Shown: positions 47,165 to 54,005 of the stretch, piece after piece
How positions within the stretch are numbered: the first letter of the stretch is position 1
How the letters are laid out: each line of letters starts with the position of its first letter
Assembly: GCA_037045185.1 (NCBI GenBank)
Contig: JBAOHQ010000003.1
Location: 53,035-117,034 of the forward strand
DNA: 64,000 nucleotides
Source: JAKOUY01 sp037045185
Lineage (GTDB): Bacteria > Actinomycetota > Acidimicrobiia > Acidimicrobiales > Ilumatobacteraceae
Reading direction: 5' to 3'
Notes under the pieces: generated by a model
The model's database searches: none
Told to the model about the DNA's origin: nothing
What the model saw: the letters and a program-made list of their open reading frames with translations, nothing else
Made by a program: the position numbers and the translations under genes

Positions 47165-48439
47165 ATGATCGCCACGGTTTCCCGACGCATCCGCGCCTGC
47201 GTCACAGCCTCACTCGCAGTAGCCGCCGGGACGTCGTTCGTCACCGGCAGCGCCATGGCCACGACGCCCCCTGCGGCGGCGACGGCCACTCCGCCATCGA
47301 TCCCGTGCCCGGTGGTCCCGGTCACCTCCTCCGGTTCCACGGCCGGTTCGGCGGCTGGTTCCACGGCCGGTTCGGCGCCGGAAGGCTCCGTGATGGCGGA
47401 ATCGGCGCGGGCCGGCATCCGCTTCGCCGTGCCGTCCGACTTCACGACCTTCAATCCCGAAGCACTCCAAGGCGTTGACGCCAGCCAGCTTCCCTCGGCC
47501 ATCGTCGACATGGCCACGAATCAAGGCATGGAAGCCGGCGCGTATCTCGCCAAGCTCGCCAATCAGACAGACCTGCTCATCGTCGGCACGCCGGTCAACG
47601 GCTTCGCCCCCAACCTCAACGTGATCGCCACCTCCGTGTCGGCGTTGCCCAGCGCCTCGGAGATCACGTCGCAGTTGGTGGGTCTCGGGGCGACGGACGT
47701 CACCGTGACCCCCACGACCACCGCAGTCGGTGACGCCTTCGTCACGTCGTACGCCATCACCGCCGGGACCACTACGGCGTTCGGCGGGCAGATCGGTCTG
47801 ACCACACCAACCGGGTCAGCCCTCGTCAGCGTCACGACCTCCGATCGGGCCACCACCGACGCCCTCGTGAACGCCGTGGTCAGCACGGTCACGATCAGCG
47901 GCGACTCCGCCACGCCGGCGTCGGCCGACTGTCTCGCCGTGTCCTCGGCACGCGCCGGGCTGTCGTTCGCCGTACCTGCCGGCTACGACGCCCAGGACCC
48001 TGCCGTCCTGGCCCAACTCGACGAGAGCCAGCTCCCTCCGGAGATGACGGACCTTGCCGCCACGCAGGGCATGACCGCCAAGGAGATGCTGACCAGGACC
48101 GCCAAGCAGTCCGACCTGTTGATCGTCGGACCGCTGGCCAACGGTGTGACCACCAACCTCAACGTGATCGCCAGCGTCGGCGCCATGCCCACCGCCGATC
48201 AGCTCTCGGCAGAGTTGCAAGCGGCGAACATCCAGGCGACGATCACGACGGAGTCGTCACCCGTGGGCGAGGTGCTCTTCGCCACCTACCAGCTGACGAT
48301 CAACGGCGCAGCGGCCGAGGCGCGTCAGTTCGTCGTCAACGCGTCCCCGAACGTCGCTGTGATCAGCATCATCGCCGGAGACCCGGCGACGGCGGATGAG
48401 CTGGCCACGCTGGTGCTGGCCTCCCTCACCAAGGTCTGA
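47165..48439 (+). CDS. Secreted protein with two tandem copies of an unknown domain
   Basis: 424 residues. A signal peptide (MIATVSRRIRACVTASLAVAAGTSFVTGSAMA) leads to a Thr/Ser/Gly/Ala-rich linker with a short repeat (STAGSAA/STAGSA) and then two homologous domains of ~165 residues. Copy 1 begins ARAGIRFAVPSDF at about residue 80; copy 2 begins ARAGLSFAVPAGYD at about residue 263. Each copy has QLP..(V/T)D(M/L)A..QGM, QxDLLIVG, NLNVIA and a final beta-rich segment. The family is not recognised. It directly follows rmlD, so it may be co-transcribed with the rhamnose genes and act at the cell surface. Confidence 0.75.
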   Translation: MIATVSRRIRACVTASLAVAAGTSFVTGSAMATTPPAAATATPPSIPCPVVPVTSSGSTAGSAAGSTAGSAPEGSVMAESARAGIRFAVPSDFTTFNPEALQGVDASQLPSAIVDMATNQGMEAGAYLAKLANQTDLLIVGTPVNGFAPNLNVIATSVSALPSASEITSQLVGLGATDVTVTPTTTAVGDAFVTSYAITAGTTTAFGGQIGLTTPTGSALVSVTTSDRATTDALVNAVVSTVTISGDSATPASADCLAVSSARAGLSFAVPAGYDAQDPAVLAQLDESQLPPEMTDLAATQGMTAKEMLTRTAKQSDLLIVGPLANGVTTNLNVIASVGAMPTADQLSAELQAANIQATITTESSPVGEVLFATYQLTINGAAAEARQFVVNASPNVAVISIIAGDPATADELATLVLASLTKV

Positions 48440-48442
48440 GCG

Positions 48443-49154
48443 GTGCCGCCACGCCTCCTGAAGTACCGCGAGGACGGTCCCGGACGGGTCCTGCGGGATA
48501 CCACGATCACGACGCGGCGGTGGCTGGCCACGCCGCTGCGCAACCACGGGCTCGTGCCGCGGGCCGCCCGCCACCGGGTCACGGTGGTCGACCACCCACC
48601 GATGCTGTGGTACCAGGTCGCCAAGGTGGGGACTCGCTCGATCAAGGCCCAGTTCCAGGCAAACGGGATCACTGCCAAGGACCGGTACTTCGCGGTGGAC
48701 GCCTCGTTGCGATACCGGCGCCACCTGGCCTTCGCCTTCGTCCGCAACCCGTGGGATCGACTGGTGTCGGCCTGGCACGACAAGGTCGGCAAACGGGACT
48801 ACTTCGGGTTCGGTACCGAGACCCGTGCGGAGATGACGTTTCCGCGGTTCATCGACTACGTCGAGACCCTCGACCTGACGTGGTGCGACGTCCACCTGCG
48901 GCGCCAAGCGGCGTTGATCGACCTGAACCGCATCGACTTCCTCGGCACGCTGGAGACCTTCGACGCCGACGCCCGGGACCTGTTCACCCGAGCCGGTCTC
49001 ACGTATCACGACGAGATCCGCAAGAACGTCACCGCGAACGCGTGAAGACTTCCGCACTTACTACACCGACGACGACGCCGCCCGGGTCGCTCGCCTGTAC
49101 GACTCAGACATCCGCATCTTCGGCTACACCTTCGACAGCCCGACCCGCCGCTGA
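48443..49154 (+). CDS. Sulfotransferase-family protein (single-base frameshift near the C-terminus)
   Basis: About 236 residues once joined. The PAPS-binding start is VAKVGTRSIKAQF (5'-phosphosulfate loop), and the 3'-phosphate region is FAFVRNPWDRLVSAW, both typical of the carbohydrate sulfotransferase (Sulfotransfer_2) family. The frame ends early at 49045; one extra base at 49038-49043 hides the usual tail EDFRTYYTDDDAARVARLYDSDIRIFGYTF, which ends at 49154. It would transfer sulfate from PAPS to a sugar hydroxyl, and its position beside the rhamnose cluster suggests sulfation of the same glycan. GTG start four bases after the preceding stop. Confidence 0.85.
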
Positions 49155-49167
49155 CGCCCCGCCCTGC

Positions 49168-49218
49168 CCACGTGGTCACCGGAACTCTCACCCAGCGAGG
49201 GATCCGGTGACCACGTGG
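49168..49218. terminator. Perfect 16-bp stem hairpin between convergent genes (repeat copy 1)
   Basis: CCACGTGGTCACCGGA (49168-49183) and its exact complement at 49203-49218 enclose a 19-nt loop, ACTCTCACCCAGCGAGGGA. It lies between the ends of the sulfotransferase (+) and DUF4242 (-) genes, so it is placed as a two-way terminator. A diverged copy with the same loop lies at 52829-52884. Confidence 0.7.
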
Positions 49219-49232
49219 CCGGGGCTACGGGG

Positions 49233-49511
49233 TCAGCTCGCCTCGCCCGTCGTCGGGTCAATGACCGTGATGACCTGGCTGACCGCGTCCGCAGGGAATC
49301 CGCCTCGCCGGGCGTGTTCGCGCACAGCAGCCTCGTCCACGGCAACGTAGACGCAATACATCTTGTCGTTGGTCACATAGCTGTGGAGCCATTGCACGGT
49401 CGGGGCCATCGCGGCAAGGACCTGGTTCGACGTGCACGAGGTCTCGTACAGCTCGCCTGCGGACATGGTTCCGAGGCCGGGCAACTCGCGCTCGATGACG
49501 AACTTCGGCAT
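49233..49511 (-). CDS. DUF4242 (SCO4226-type) small protein
   Basis: 92 residues, MPKFVIERELPGLGTMSAGELYETS, with WLHSYVTNDKMYCVYVAVDEAAVREHARRGGFPADAVSQVITVIDPTT. This is the DUF4242 family, a ferredoxin-like fold; the Streptomyces member SCO4226 is a nickel-binding protein. A clear AAGGAGAT precedes ATG 49511. It is divergent from the SARP activator and may be controlled by it. Confidence 0.9.
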   Translation of the reverse strand: MPKFVIERELPGLGTMSAGELYETSCTSNQVLAAMAPTVQWLHSYVTNDKMYCVYVAVDEAAVREHARRGGFPADAVSQVITVIDPTTGEAS

Positions 49512-49590
49512 GATAGATCTCCTTGGTTAAGGTCGCCGGTTCGTCGGCAACTACCGCATCGTCCGACACCGGTGTGGGACCAAGCGTGTG

Positions 49591-49635
49591 TCACTGGATG
49601 TCCGGCCCACTCGCTGTCACACGGCGGGTCACACG
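49591..49635 (+). promoter_or_regulatory. Direct repeats upstream of the SARP gene; candidate SARP operator
   Basis: GTCACACG occurs twice, with TCACACG at 49617-49623 and 49629-49635, a 12-bp step. A weaker TCACTGG lies at 49591. SARP/BTAD activators bind short direct repeats about one helical turn apart next to the promoter. The repeats sit about 55-70 bp before the SARP start and in the region shared with the divergent DUF4242 gene. Confidence 0.45.
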
Positions 49636-49688
49636 CCGCCGTGGCGCCATTGGCAATCTCGTTGGATGCGCATTGGAAGGAGGTCGGC

Positions 49689-51398
49689 GTGGAGATCAGA
49701 TTGATTGGTCGACCGGCCATCCTCGACGATGCCGGAATCGCTCGGCCCGTGCGCGGTCATCAGTCGTGGGCGTTGCTTGCCAGACTGCTGCTGTCAGACC
49801 GCCCCCTGAGCCGACGGATGCTGTGTTCGGAGTTGTTTCCGGCAGCGGCCGACCCGCTCGGGGCGCTGCGGTGGTGCCTCGCTGGGCTCCGAAAGGCGAT
49901 CGGCTCGCCGGCCGCGTTCACCGGGGACCCGGTCGTTGCCGCGCTGCCCGATGGCGCCGTTGTCGACGTCGGCGAGCTTGAAGCGGGCCGCTTCGATGTC
50001 GACAGAGCCGGCGAGCTCCTCGATGGGATCGACCCACGCAGCAGCTTCGAGCTCGACACGTGGCTGATGGTGCATCGCCAACGCATCGCCGCCATGATCG
50101 ACTCCCACGTGCGCGCCACGGCGCTGCAGTGCTTGTCGGCCGGCAACGCCGAACGAGCGGTTCACTTGGCGACGATTGGTGTTCAGCGAGCGATCCTCGA
50201 CGAGCGGGCCCATGTCGTGCTCGTCAAGAGCCTGGTCGCAGCCGGGTCGCACGCCGCCGCCGTTCGTCACGTTGACGACACGGCCGCCCTCTTCCGCGCC
50301 GAACTCGGCACCGAGCCAACGGCAGCCCTCCGTGACGCGGCCCGTCCCCGGCTCGCTGGCTCACCGCCCGGTGTGCCCAGACGGGCGGTTGCCGCCGCGC
50401 TGCTCGAGTCAGGTCAGGCTGCGCTCGACGCCGGCGCAACGGATGCCGGGCTGGAGTGCCTTCGGCGCGCCGCTGACGAGGCCGACCATGCCGGCGACGA
50501 GCACCTGGCAGCAAGCTGCCTGCTGAACCTCGGAATCGCGTTGGTCCACTCGGTACGGAGTCACGACGACGAAGGCGCTCTGCTGCTGCAACGGAGTGCG
50601 GACATGGCAGAGCATCTCGGCGCAGCCGACATCGGGGCCAACGCGGCGCGTGAGCTCGCCTACGTCGACGCACTCGCAGGGCGTCGGCCGGCGGCGCAGG
50701 TCCACGTAAACCGTGCCCGTAGCCTCGCCGACGGCGACGACGGACTGCTCGCCGGCGTGCTTGCGGTCGACGCCTTCAACCTGACCGACTGGGGACGCTA
50801 CGAGCAAGGCCGAACCACGTACGCCCGCGCCGTCGAACTGGCTCGGGGAACCGGTGCCACCCGGCGGGAAGCGTGGGCGCTGGGGCTCGGAGGCTGGGCA
50901 CACCTCGTCGCCGGTGAAGTCGACGCCGCCCGAGCGTGGATCGACCAGTGCCTGCGGCTCACATCGAACATCCGGTGGACCGCGTTCCGCCCGTTCCCCG
51001 TGGCTGTCTGGGCCGAGCTGGAACTCGTCGGCGGAGCGCCTCCCTCGTCCCTGCGGGCCGGCTTGGAAGAGTCGTTCGCGCTGAGCTGCAGTCTGGCTGA
51101 TCCATGTTGGGAGGGTGCGACCGCACGTGCGATCGCACTCGTGTGCGCCGCCGACGGCGACAATCCGGCAGCCCTGGAGTGGATCGAACGGTCCAGACAG
51201 CGCTGCCTACGGGAGACCGACGTGTTCGAGGGTCTGCACGCTGCGATCCTCGCGACACAAGCGGAGCTGACCCTCGCGAGCGGTGACGAGGTCGGTGCTC
51301 AGGCCGCCGCCCGATCGCTGATCGCTCTCTCCGCCCGCGCCCAGATGGATGGGTACCTCGAGCGCGGGTTGGCCCTACTGAACGTCCAGCGACGATGA
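49689..51398 (+). CDS. SARP-type (BTAD) transcriptional activator with TPR-like C-terminus
   Basis: 569 residues from GTG 49689, preceded by AAGGAGG. The N-terminal winged helix (IRLIGRPAILDDAGIARPVRGHQSWALLARLLLSDRPLSRRMLCSELFP) is followed by a bacterial transcriptional activation domain (FELDTWLMVHRQRIAAMIDSHVRATALQCLSAGNAERAVHLA) and then TPR-like helices to the C-terminus (AAALLESGQAALDAGATDAGLECLRRAADEADHAGDEHLAASCLLNLGIALVHS). There is no ATPase domain. Such regulators switch on adjacent, often secondary-metabolism or stress, genes. The GNAT gene 16 bp downstream is probably in the same transcript. Confidence 0.87.
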   Translation: MEIRLIGRPAILDDAGIARPVRGHQSWALLARLLLSDRPLSRRMLCSELFPAAADPLGALRWCLAGLRKAIGSPAAFTGDPVVAALPDGAVVDVGELEAGRFDVDRAGELLDGIDPRSSFELDTWLMVHRQRIAAMIDSHVRATALQCLSAGNAERAVHLATIGVQRAILDERAHVVLVKSLVAAGSHAAAVRHVDDTAALFRAELGTEPTAALRDAARPRLAGSPPGVPRRAVAAALLESGQAALDAGATDAGLECLRRAADEADHAGDEHLAASCLLNLGIALVHSVRSHDDEGALLLQRSADMAEHLGAADIGANAARELAYVDALAGRRPAAQVHVNRARSLADGDDGLLAGVLAVDAFNLTDWGRYEQGRTTYARAVELARGTGATRREAWALGLGGWAHLVAGEVDAARAWIDQCLRLTSNIRWTAFRPFPVAVWAELELVGGAPPSSLRAGLEESFALSCSLADPCWEGATARAIALVCAADGDNPAALEWIERSRQRCLRETDVFEGLHAAILATQAELTLASGDEVGAQAAARSLIALSARAQMDGYLERGLALLNVQRR

Positions 51399-51414
51399 AC
51401 GGAGTAGGTCCGAC

Positions 51415-52161
51415 GTGGCCGTGCTGAGCGACGATGACCTCTACCAGCGGGGCGCCGATACCTTGGTCACCTCGTGGGCGGAGTACGCCCGAGCGGCAGA
51501 AGGCGCCACGGTTCGCCGCTTGCCCGGCGTCGCCGTGGCGGTCTTCCCGACGGGCGCTGAACGGTCGGTGTACAACAACGCGCTGCTCGCCCGGCATCTC
51601 GGGCGAACCGAACGTGCCACGGCGCTCGACGAGGTCGCAGCCACCTACGCGGCCGCCACAGTGTCACGGTACGCGGTATGGGTCCACGAGGCCGAGCGGG
51701 CGGCACGAGCCGATCTGACCCGCCGCGGTTACGTCGTTGACTCCTCGACCACGGCGATGGGCATGGGCCTCACGGACGCACTACGTCCGCGAATCGCCAT
51801 CGACCAAGCAACCGCCGACTGGGATGAGCACCTACGTGTGTGCGGCCTCCCGGCCGACTTGCTCCGAGGCGGAGAGGAGCTCGCATTCCACGTACGGATC
51901 GCCCGTGCGCACGGCGAGAACGTGGCCACCGCCATTGCACTTGACTGCGACAGCGACTGCGGCATCTACAACGTCGCTACCCGTCCCTCGGCCCGCAAAC
52001 GCGGGCTCGCCACGGCGCTCACGCTGCAACTCGCGCACGACGCCCGTGAACGCGGATGCCTCTCGGTCAGTCTTCAATCGAGTCCGATGGCTCACGGTCT
52101 GTACACGACGCTGGGCTTTCGCGACCTCGGCCGCGTGGTCGAGTACACGCCGCAGGCGTAG
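51415..52161 (+). CDS. GNAT-family acetyltransferase
   Basis: 248 residues from GTG 51415. The C-terminal part holds the acetyl-CoA site: DCGIYNVATRPSARKRGLATALTLQLAHDARERG (motif A, R-x2-G-x-A) and SSPMAHGLYTTLGFRDLGRVVEY (motif B). The N-terminal ~110 residues resemble a second, degenerate GNAT copy (YNNALLARHL, YAVWVHEAE). The substrate is unknown. It is coupled to the SARP gene. Confidence 0.85.
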   Translation: MAVLSDDDLYQRGADTLVTSWAEYARAAEGATVRRLPGVAVAVFPTGAERSVYNNALLARHLGRTERATALDEVAATYAAATVSRYAVWVHEAERAARADLTRRGYVVDSSTTAMGMGLTDALRPRIAIDQATADWDEHLRVCGLPADLLRGGEELAFHVRIARAHGENVATAIALDCDSDCGIYNVATRPSARKRGLATALTLQLAHDARERGCLSVSLQSSPMAHGLYTTLGFRDLGRVVEYTPQA

Positions 52162-52186
52162 CCACCTCGTCACCCACCGCGTGACC

Positions 52187-52786
52187 TCAACCGTCGCCGA
52201 AGCGTCGAGGGTCGATCCCGTAGGGCACGATGACGCGGGTGACGCGCTCGATCTTGGCCTGCCACGACTCGCCGATGGCATCGACCAGCGCTCCAGCCCA
52301 GTACCCGATGGCACCGATGGTGGCCGGATCGACGAAGCGGCCGTCGTGCATCTTGGGGATCGGCGCGGCGATGCCCAGCGTCGACACAACCAGTGCTCCG
52401 TGCCAGCTCAACGTTCGAACCAGTTGTTCGATGGCGAACGGCCCGCCCGTCGTTCCGGCACTGAGCACGGCGACCGGGGTGTGATAGAGCGAGCCGGCGC
52501 CGACCATCCAGTCCAGCGCGTTCTTCACCACGCCGCTCACCCCGGCGGCGTACTCCGGTGCGGCGACCAGGACACCGTCGGCAGCTCCGAGCGTTCTCCG
52601 GAGGCGCTCGACCGCCTCCGGAGGGTCGTCCACCTCATCTGGCCGAAACGGCGGCACGGCGCTCAGGCAGCCAGCCGACTCGACGGCAACCGACGACGCC
52701 GACGTGACGTGCGCCGCGGCGAGATCAAGCGCCGCCTGATTGGACGACGTGGGGCCCAGACTGCCGCACAACGTTACGACCCGCAC
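52187..52786 (-). CDS. NADPH-dependent FMN reductase family protein
   Basis: 199 residues with the flavodoxin-like fold: VVTLCGSLGPTSSNQAALDLA (FMN phosphate loop), LVAAPEYAAGVSGVVKNALDWMVG, and VAVLSAGTTGGPFAIEQLVRTL. The family reduces FMN, quinones, azo dyes or chromate. It starts with GTG 52786 and faces the GNAT gene convergently. The start lies only about 40 bp from repeat copy 2, so it may have been joined to its present upstream neighbour by a rearrangement. Confidence 0.88.
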   Translation of the reverse strand: MRVVTLCGSLGPTSSNQAALDLAAAHVTSASSVAVESAGCLSAVPPFRPDEVDDPPEAVERLRRTLGAADGVLVAAPEYAAGVSGVVKNALDWMVGAGSLYHTPVAVLSAGTTGGPFAIEQLVRTLSWHGALVVSTLGIAAPIPKMHDGRFVDPATIGAIGYWAGALVDAIGESWQAKIERVTRVIVPYGIDPRRFGDG

Positions 52787-52828
52787 ATCGTGACCCTATC
52801 GACGTCGCCGACCATCCCGTCCTCGCCA

Positions 52829-52884
52829 TGCCCAACGTGGTCACCGAACATCTCACCGACCGAGGGATCCAGTGCCCACGGGCC
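52829..52884. repeat. Diverged second copy of the 49168 hairpin
   Basis: The stretch TGCCCAACGTGGTCACCGAA ... TCTCACCGACCGAGGGATCC ... CCCACGGGCC aligns base for base with 49165-49220. The loop is nearly unchanged while the right stem arm has decayed, so it would fold less well. It lies just past the stop of the acyl-CoA dehydrogenase remnant, matching the terminator-like placement of copy 1. Confidence 0.6.
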
Positions 52885-52902
52885 ATCGACGGGCCGCGAG
52901 CC

Positions 52903-52993
52903 CTACTCGATACGCAGGCCTGATATCGCCCGAGCGATCACCAGCTGCTGGGTCTCGCTGGTGCCTTCGAAGATCGTGTGGCTCACGGTCCCG
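52903..52993 (-). pseudogene. C-terminal remnant of an acyl-CoA dehydrogenase
   Basis: On the minus strand the last ~30 codons read GNPGTVSHTIFEGTSETQQL followed by VIARAISGLRIE and a stop at 52905-52903. The FEGTSExQQLVIARAxxGL(R/Q) ending is diagnostic for acyl-CoA dehydrogenases. Nothing upstream (higher coordinates) continues the gene: from about 53000 the composition changes and no homologous frame is seen. The gene was therefore cut by insertion or deletion here, which marks the left edge of the accessory region. Confidence 0.8.
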
Positions 52994-53378
52994 GGATTTC
53001 CTGGCGTGAACAAGTGTTACGCTGTGCCACTGAGCAGGTGTTTCGCGACCGAGCCCTTCCGCCTGGTGTCACCGTTTCCACTCGTTTCTAGGTCGAAAAC
53101 TAGGGATCTGACAGATTCGGGCCACTTCGATTTCGCGACATCCCTAGCCGCAACCGGGCGCGCTAGGGCTGCGCAGATCACGGCGGCTAGGGACGCACCC
53201 GACAGCGATCCTCGGGCGATCGTGTCGACGTCGACGGTACTCGATTCGAATTGTCTGTGTCGGGTAGCGCGGACAACCGTCGGCAAACGAGGAGTGCGGG
53301 AGACCTAGCCGTGACCACGCGTCTGCGCGTCGCTCGAAACATCGCCAGACAGGGGCAGGATTCGGCGAGACTGCAGGG
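52994..53378. promoter_or_regulatory. 385-bp gap with a cluster of CTAG/CTAGGG motifs
   Basis: No convincing gene. CTAGGG occurs at 53100, 53163 and 53187 and as CCCTAG at 53142, with CTAG also at 53088 and 53308. CTAGGGAT (53100-53107) and ATCCCTAG (53140-53147) form an 8-bp inverted repeat 32 bp apart. CTAG is normally rare in such GC-rich DNA. The gap precedes the nuclease operon, so it may hold its promoter and operator or element-end sites. Confidence 0.45.
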
Positions 53379-54005
53379 GTGAAGTCAGAGGAGCGTCCCC
53401 TGGATGCGAGCCACGGCACCCGTCGTACCTTTGCACTCGACGAGTACTCATCGGCGGCCGTCGCGTTCTTCTCGGACGCAGTTCACGCGGTAGCACGCGC
53501 CGATGGCATTCTCGCTGAGATCGAAGTCGAATCGGTCGAGGCTCTTCCACTCTCCCAGAACACGCTCCCGTCCGGCGAAGTCCTCCCGATGGCACCGGCA
53601 GAAGTCTCCGCGCTCATCACCCTGACGATAAGTGAAGGGATTGACGGAAGGTTCGACGACTATCACCTCGCCATCGCCTCGGCCGCGAACGACTACTCGT
53701 CGCAAGTCGTTCCCCACATGTTCGATCACATCTCAAGGCTCTGCGATGCGACAGGTAACGTCGTCGATGGAGCCGGAAAATCGATCTGGGAGGCCCAGCT
53801 GGAGATGCTCGAGACGATCGCAATCTCCTTCAACGAGGACGGCGAGCCGTCTCTGCCTCAGCTTTTCATGCACCCAGACACAGCAGCAAAGATGGGGCAA
53901 CCTCCAGAGGACTTCCAGGCACGGTTCGACTCGATACTGATCAGGAGGCGAGATGAATGGCTGGCTCGACGACGTACTCGCCGGCTACCTCGGCACCGTG
54001 AGTGA
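53379..54005 (+). CDS. Unknown protein, first gene of the nuclease operon
   Basis: 208 residues from GTG 53379. No recognised domain: helical and acidic (YSSAAVAFFSDAVHAVARADGILAEIEVESVEALPLSQ, FDDYHLAIASAANDYSSQVVPHMFDHISRLCDATG, WEAQLEMLETIAISFNEDG), with a basic tail RRRDEWLARRRTRRLPRHRE. Its 3' end overlaps the nuclease gene by 53 bp, a strong sign of translational coupling and joint function. GC content is visibly lower than in the core genes, as expected for transferred DNA. It could be a regulator, sensor or inhibitor of the nuclease. Confidence 0.72.
   Translation: MKSEERPLDASHGTRRTFALDEYSSAAVAFFSDAVHAVARADGILAEIEVESVEALPLSQNTLPSGEVLPMAPAEVSALITLTISEGIDGRFDDYHLAIASAANDYSSQVVPHMFDHISRLCDATGNVVDGAGKSIWEAQLEMLETIAISFNEDGEPSLPQLFMHPDTAAKMGQPPEDFQARFDSILIRRRDEWLARRRTRRLPRHRE

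Noticed and set aside
47331..47386. Direct DNA repeat (GGTTC..CGGCCGGTTCGGC units) as a mobile or regulatory repeat
   Set aside because: It lies in frame within the Ser/Gly/Ala linker of the secreted protein and is explained as coding slippage in a low-complexity linker.
53017..53286. 89-codon minus-strand frame in the CTAGGG-rich gap
   Set aside because: No recognisable motif, poor start context, and it lies across the inverted-repeat cluster. Treated as non-coding.
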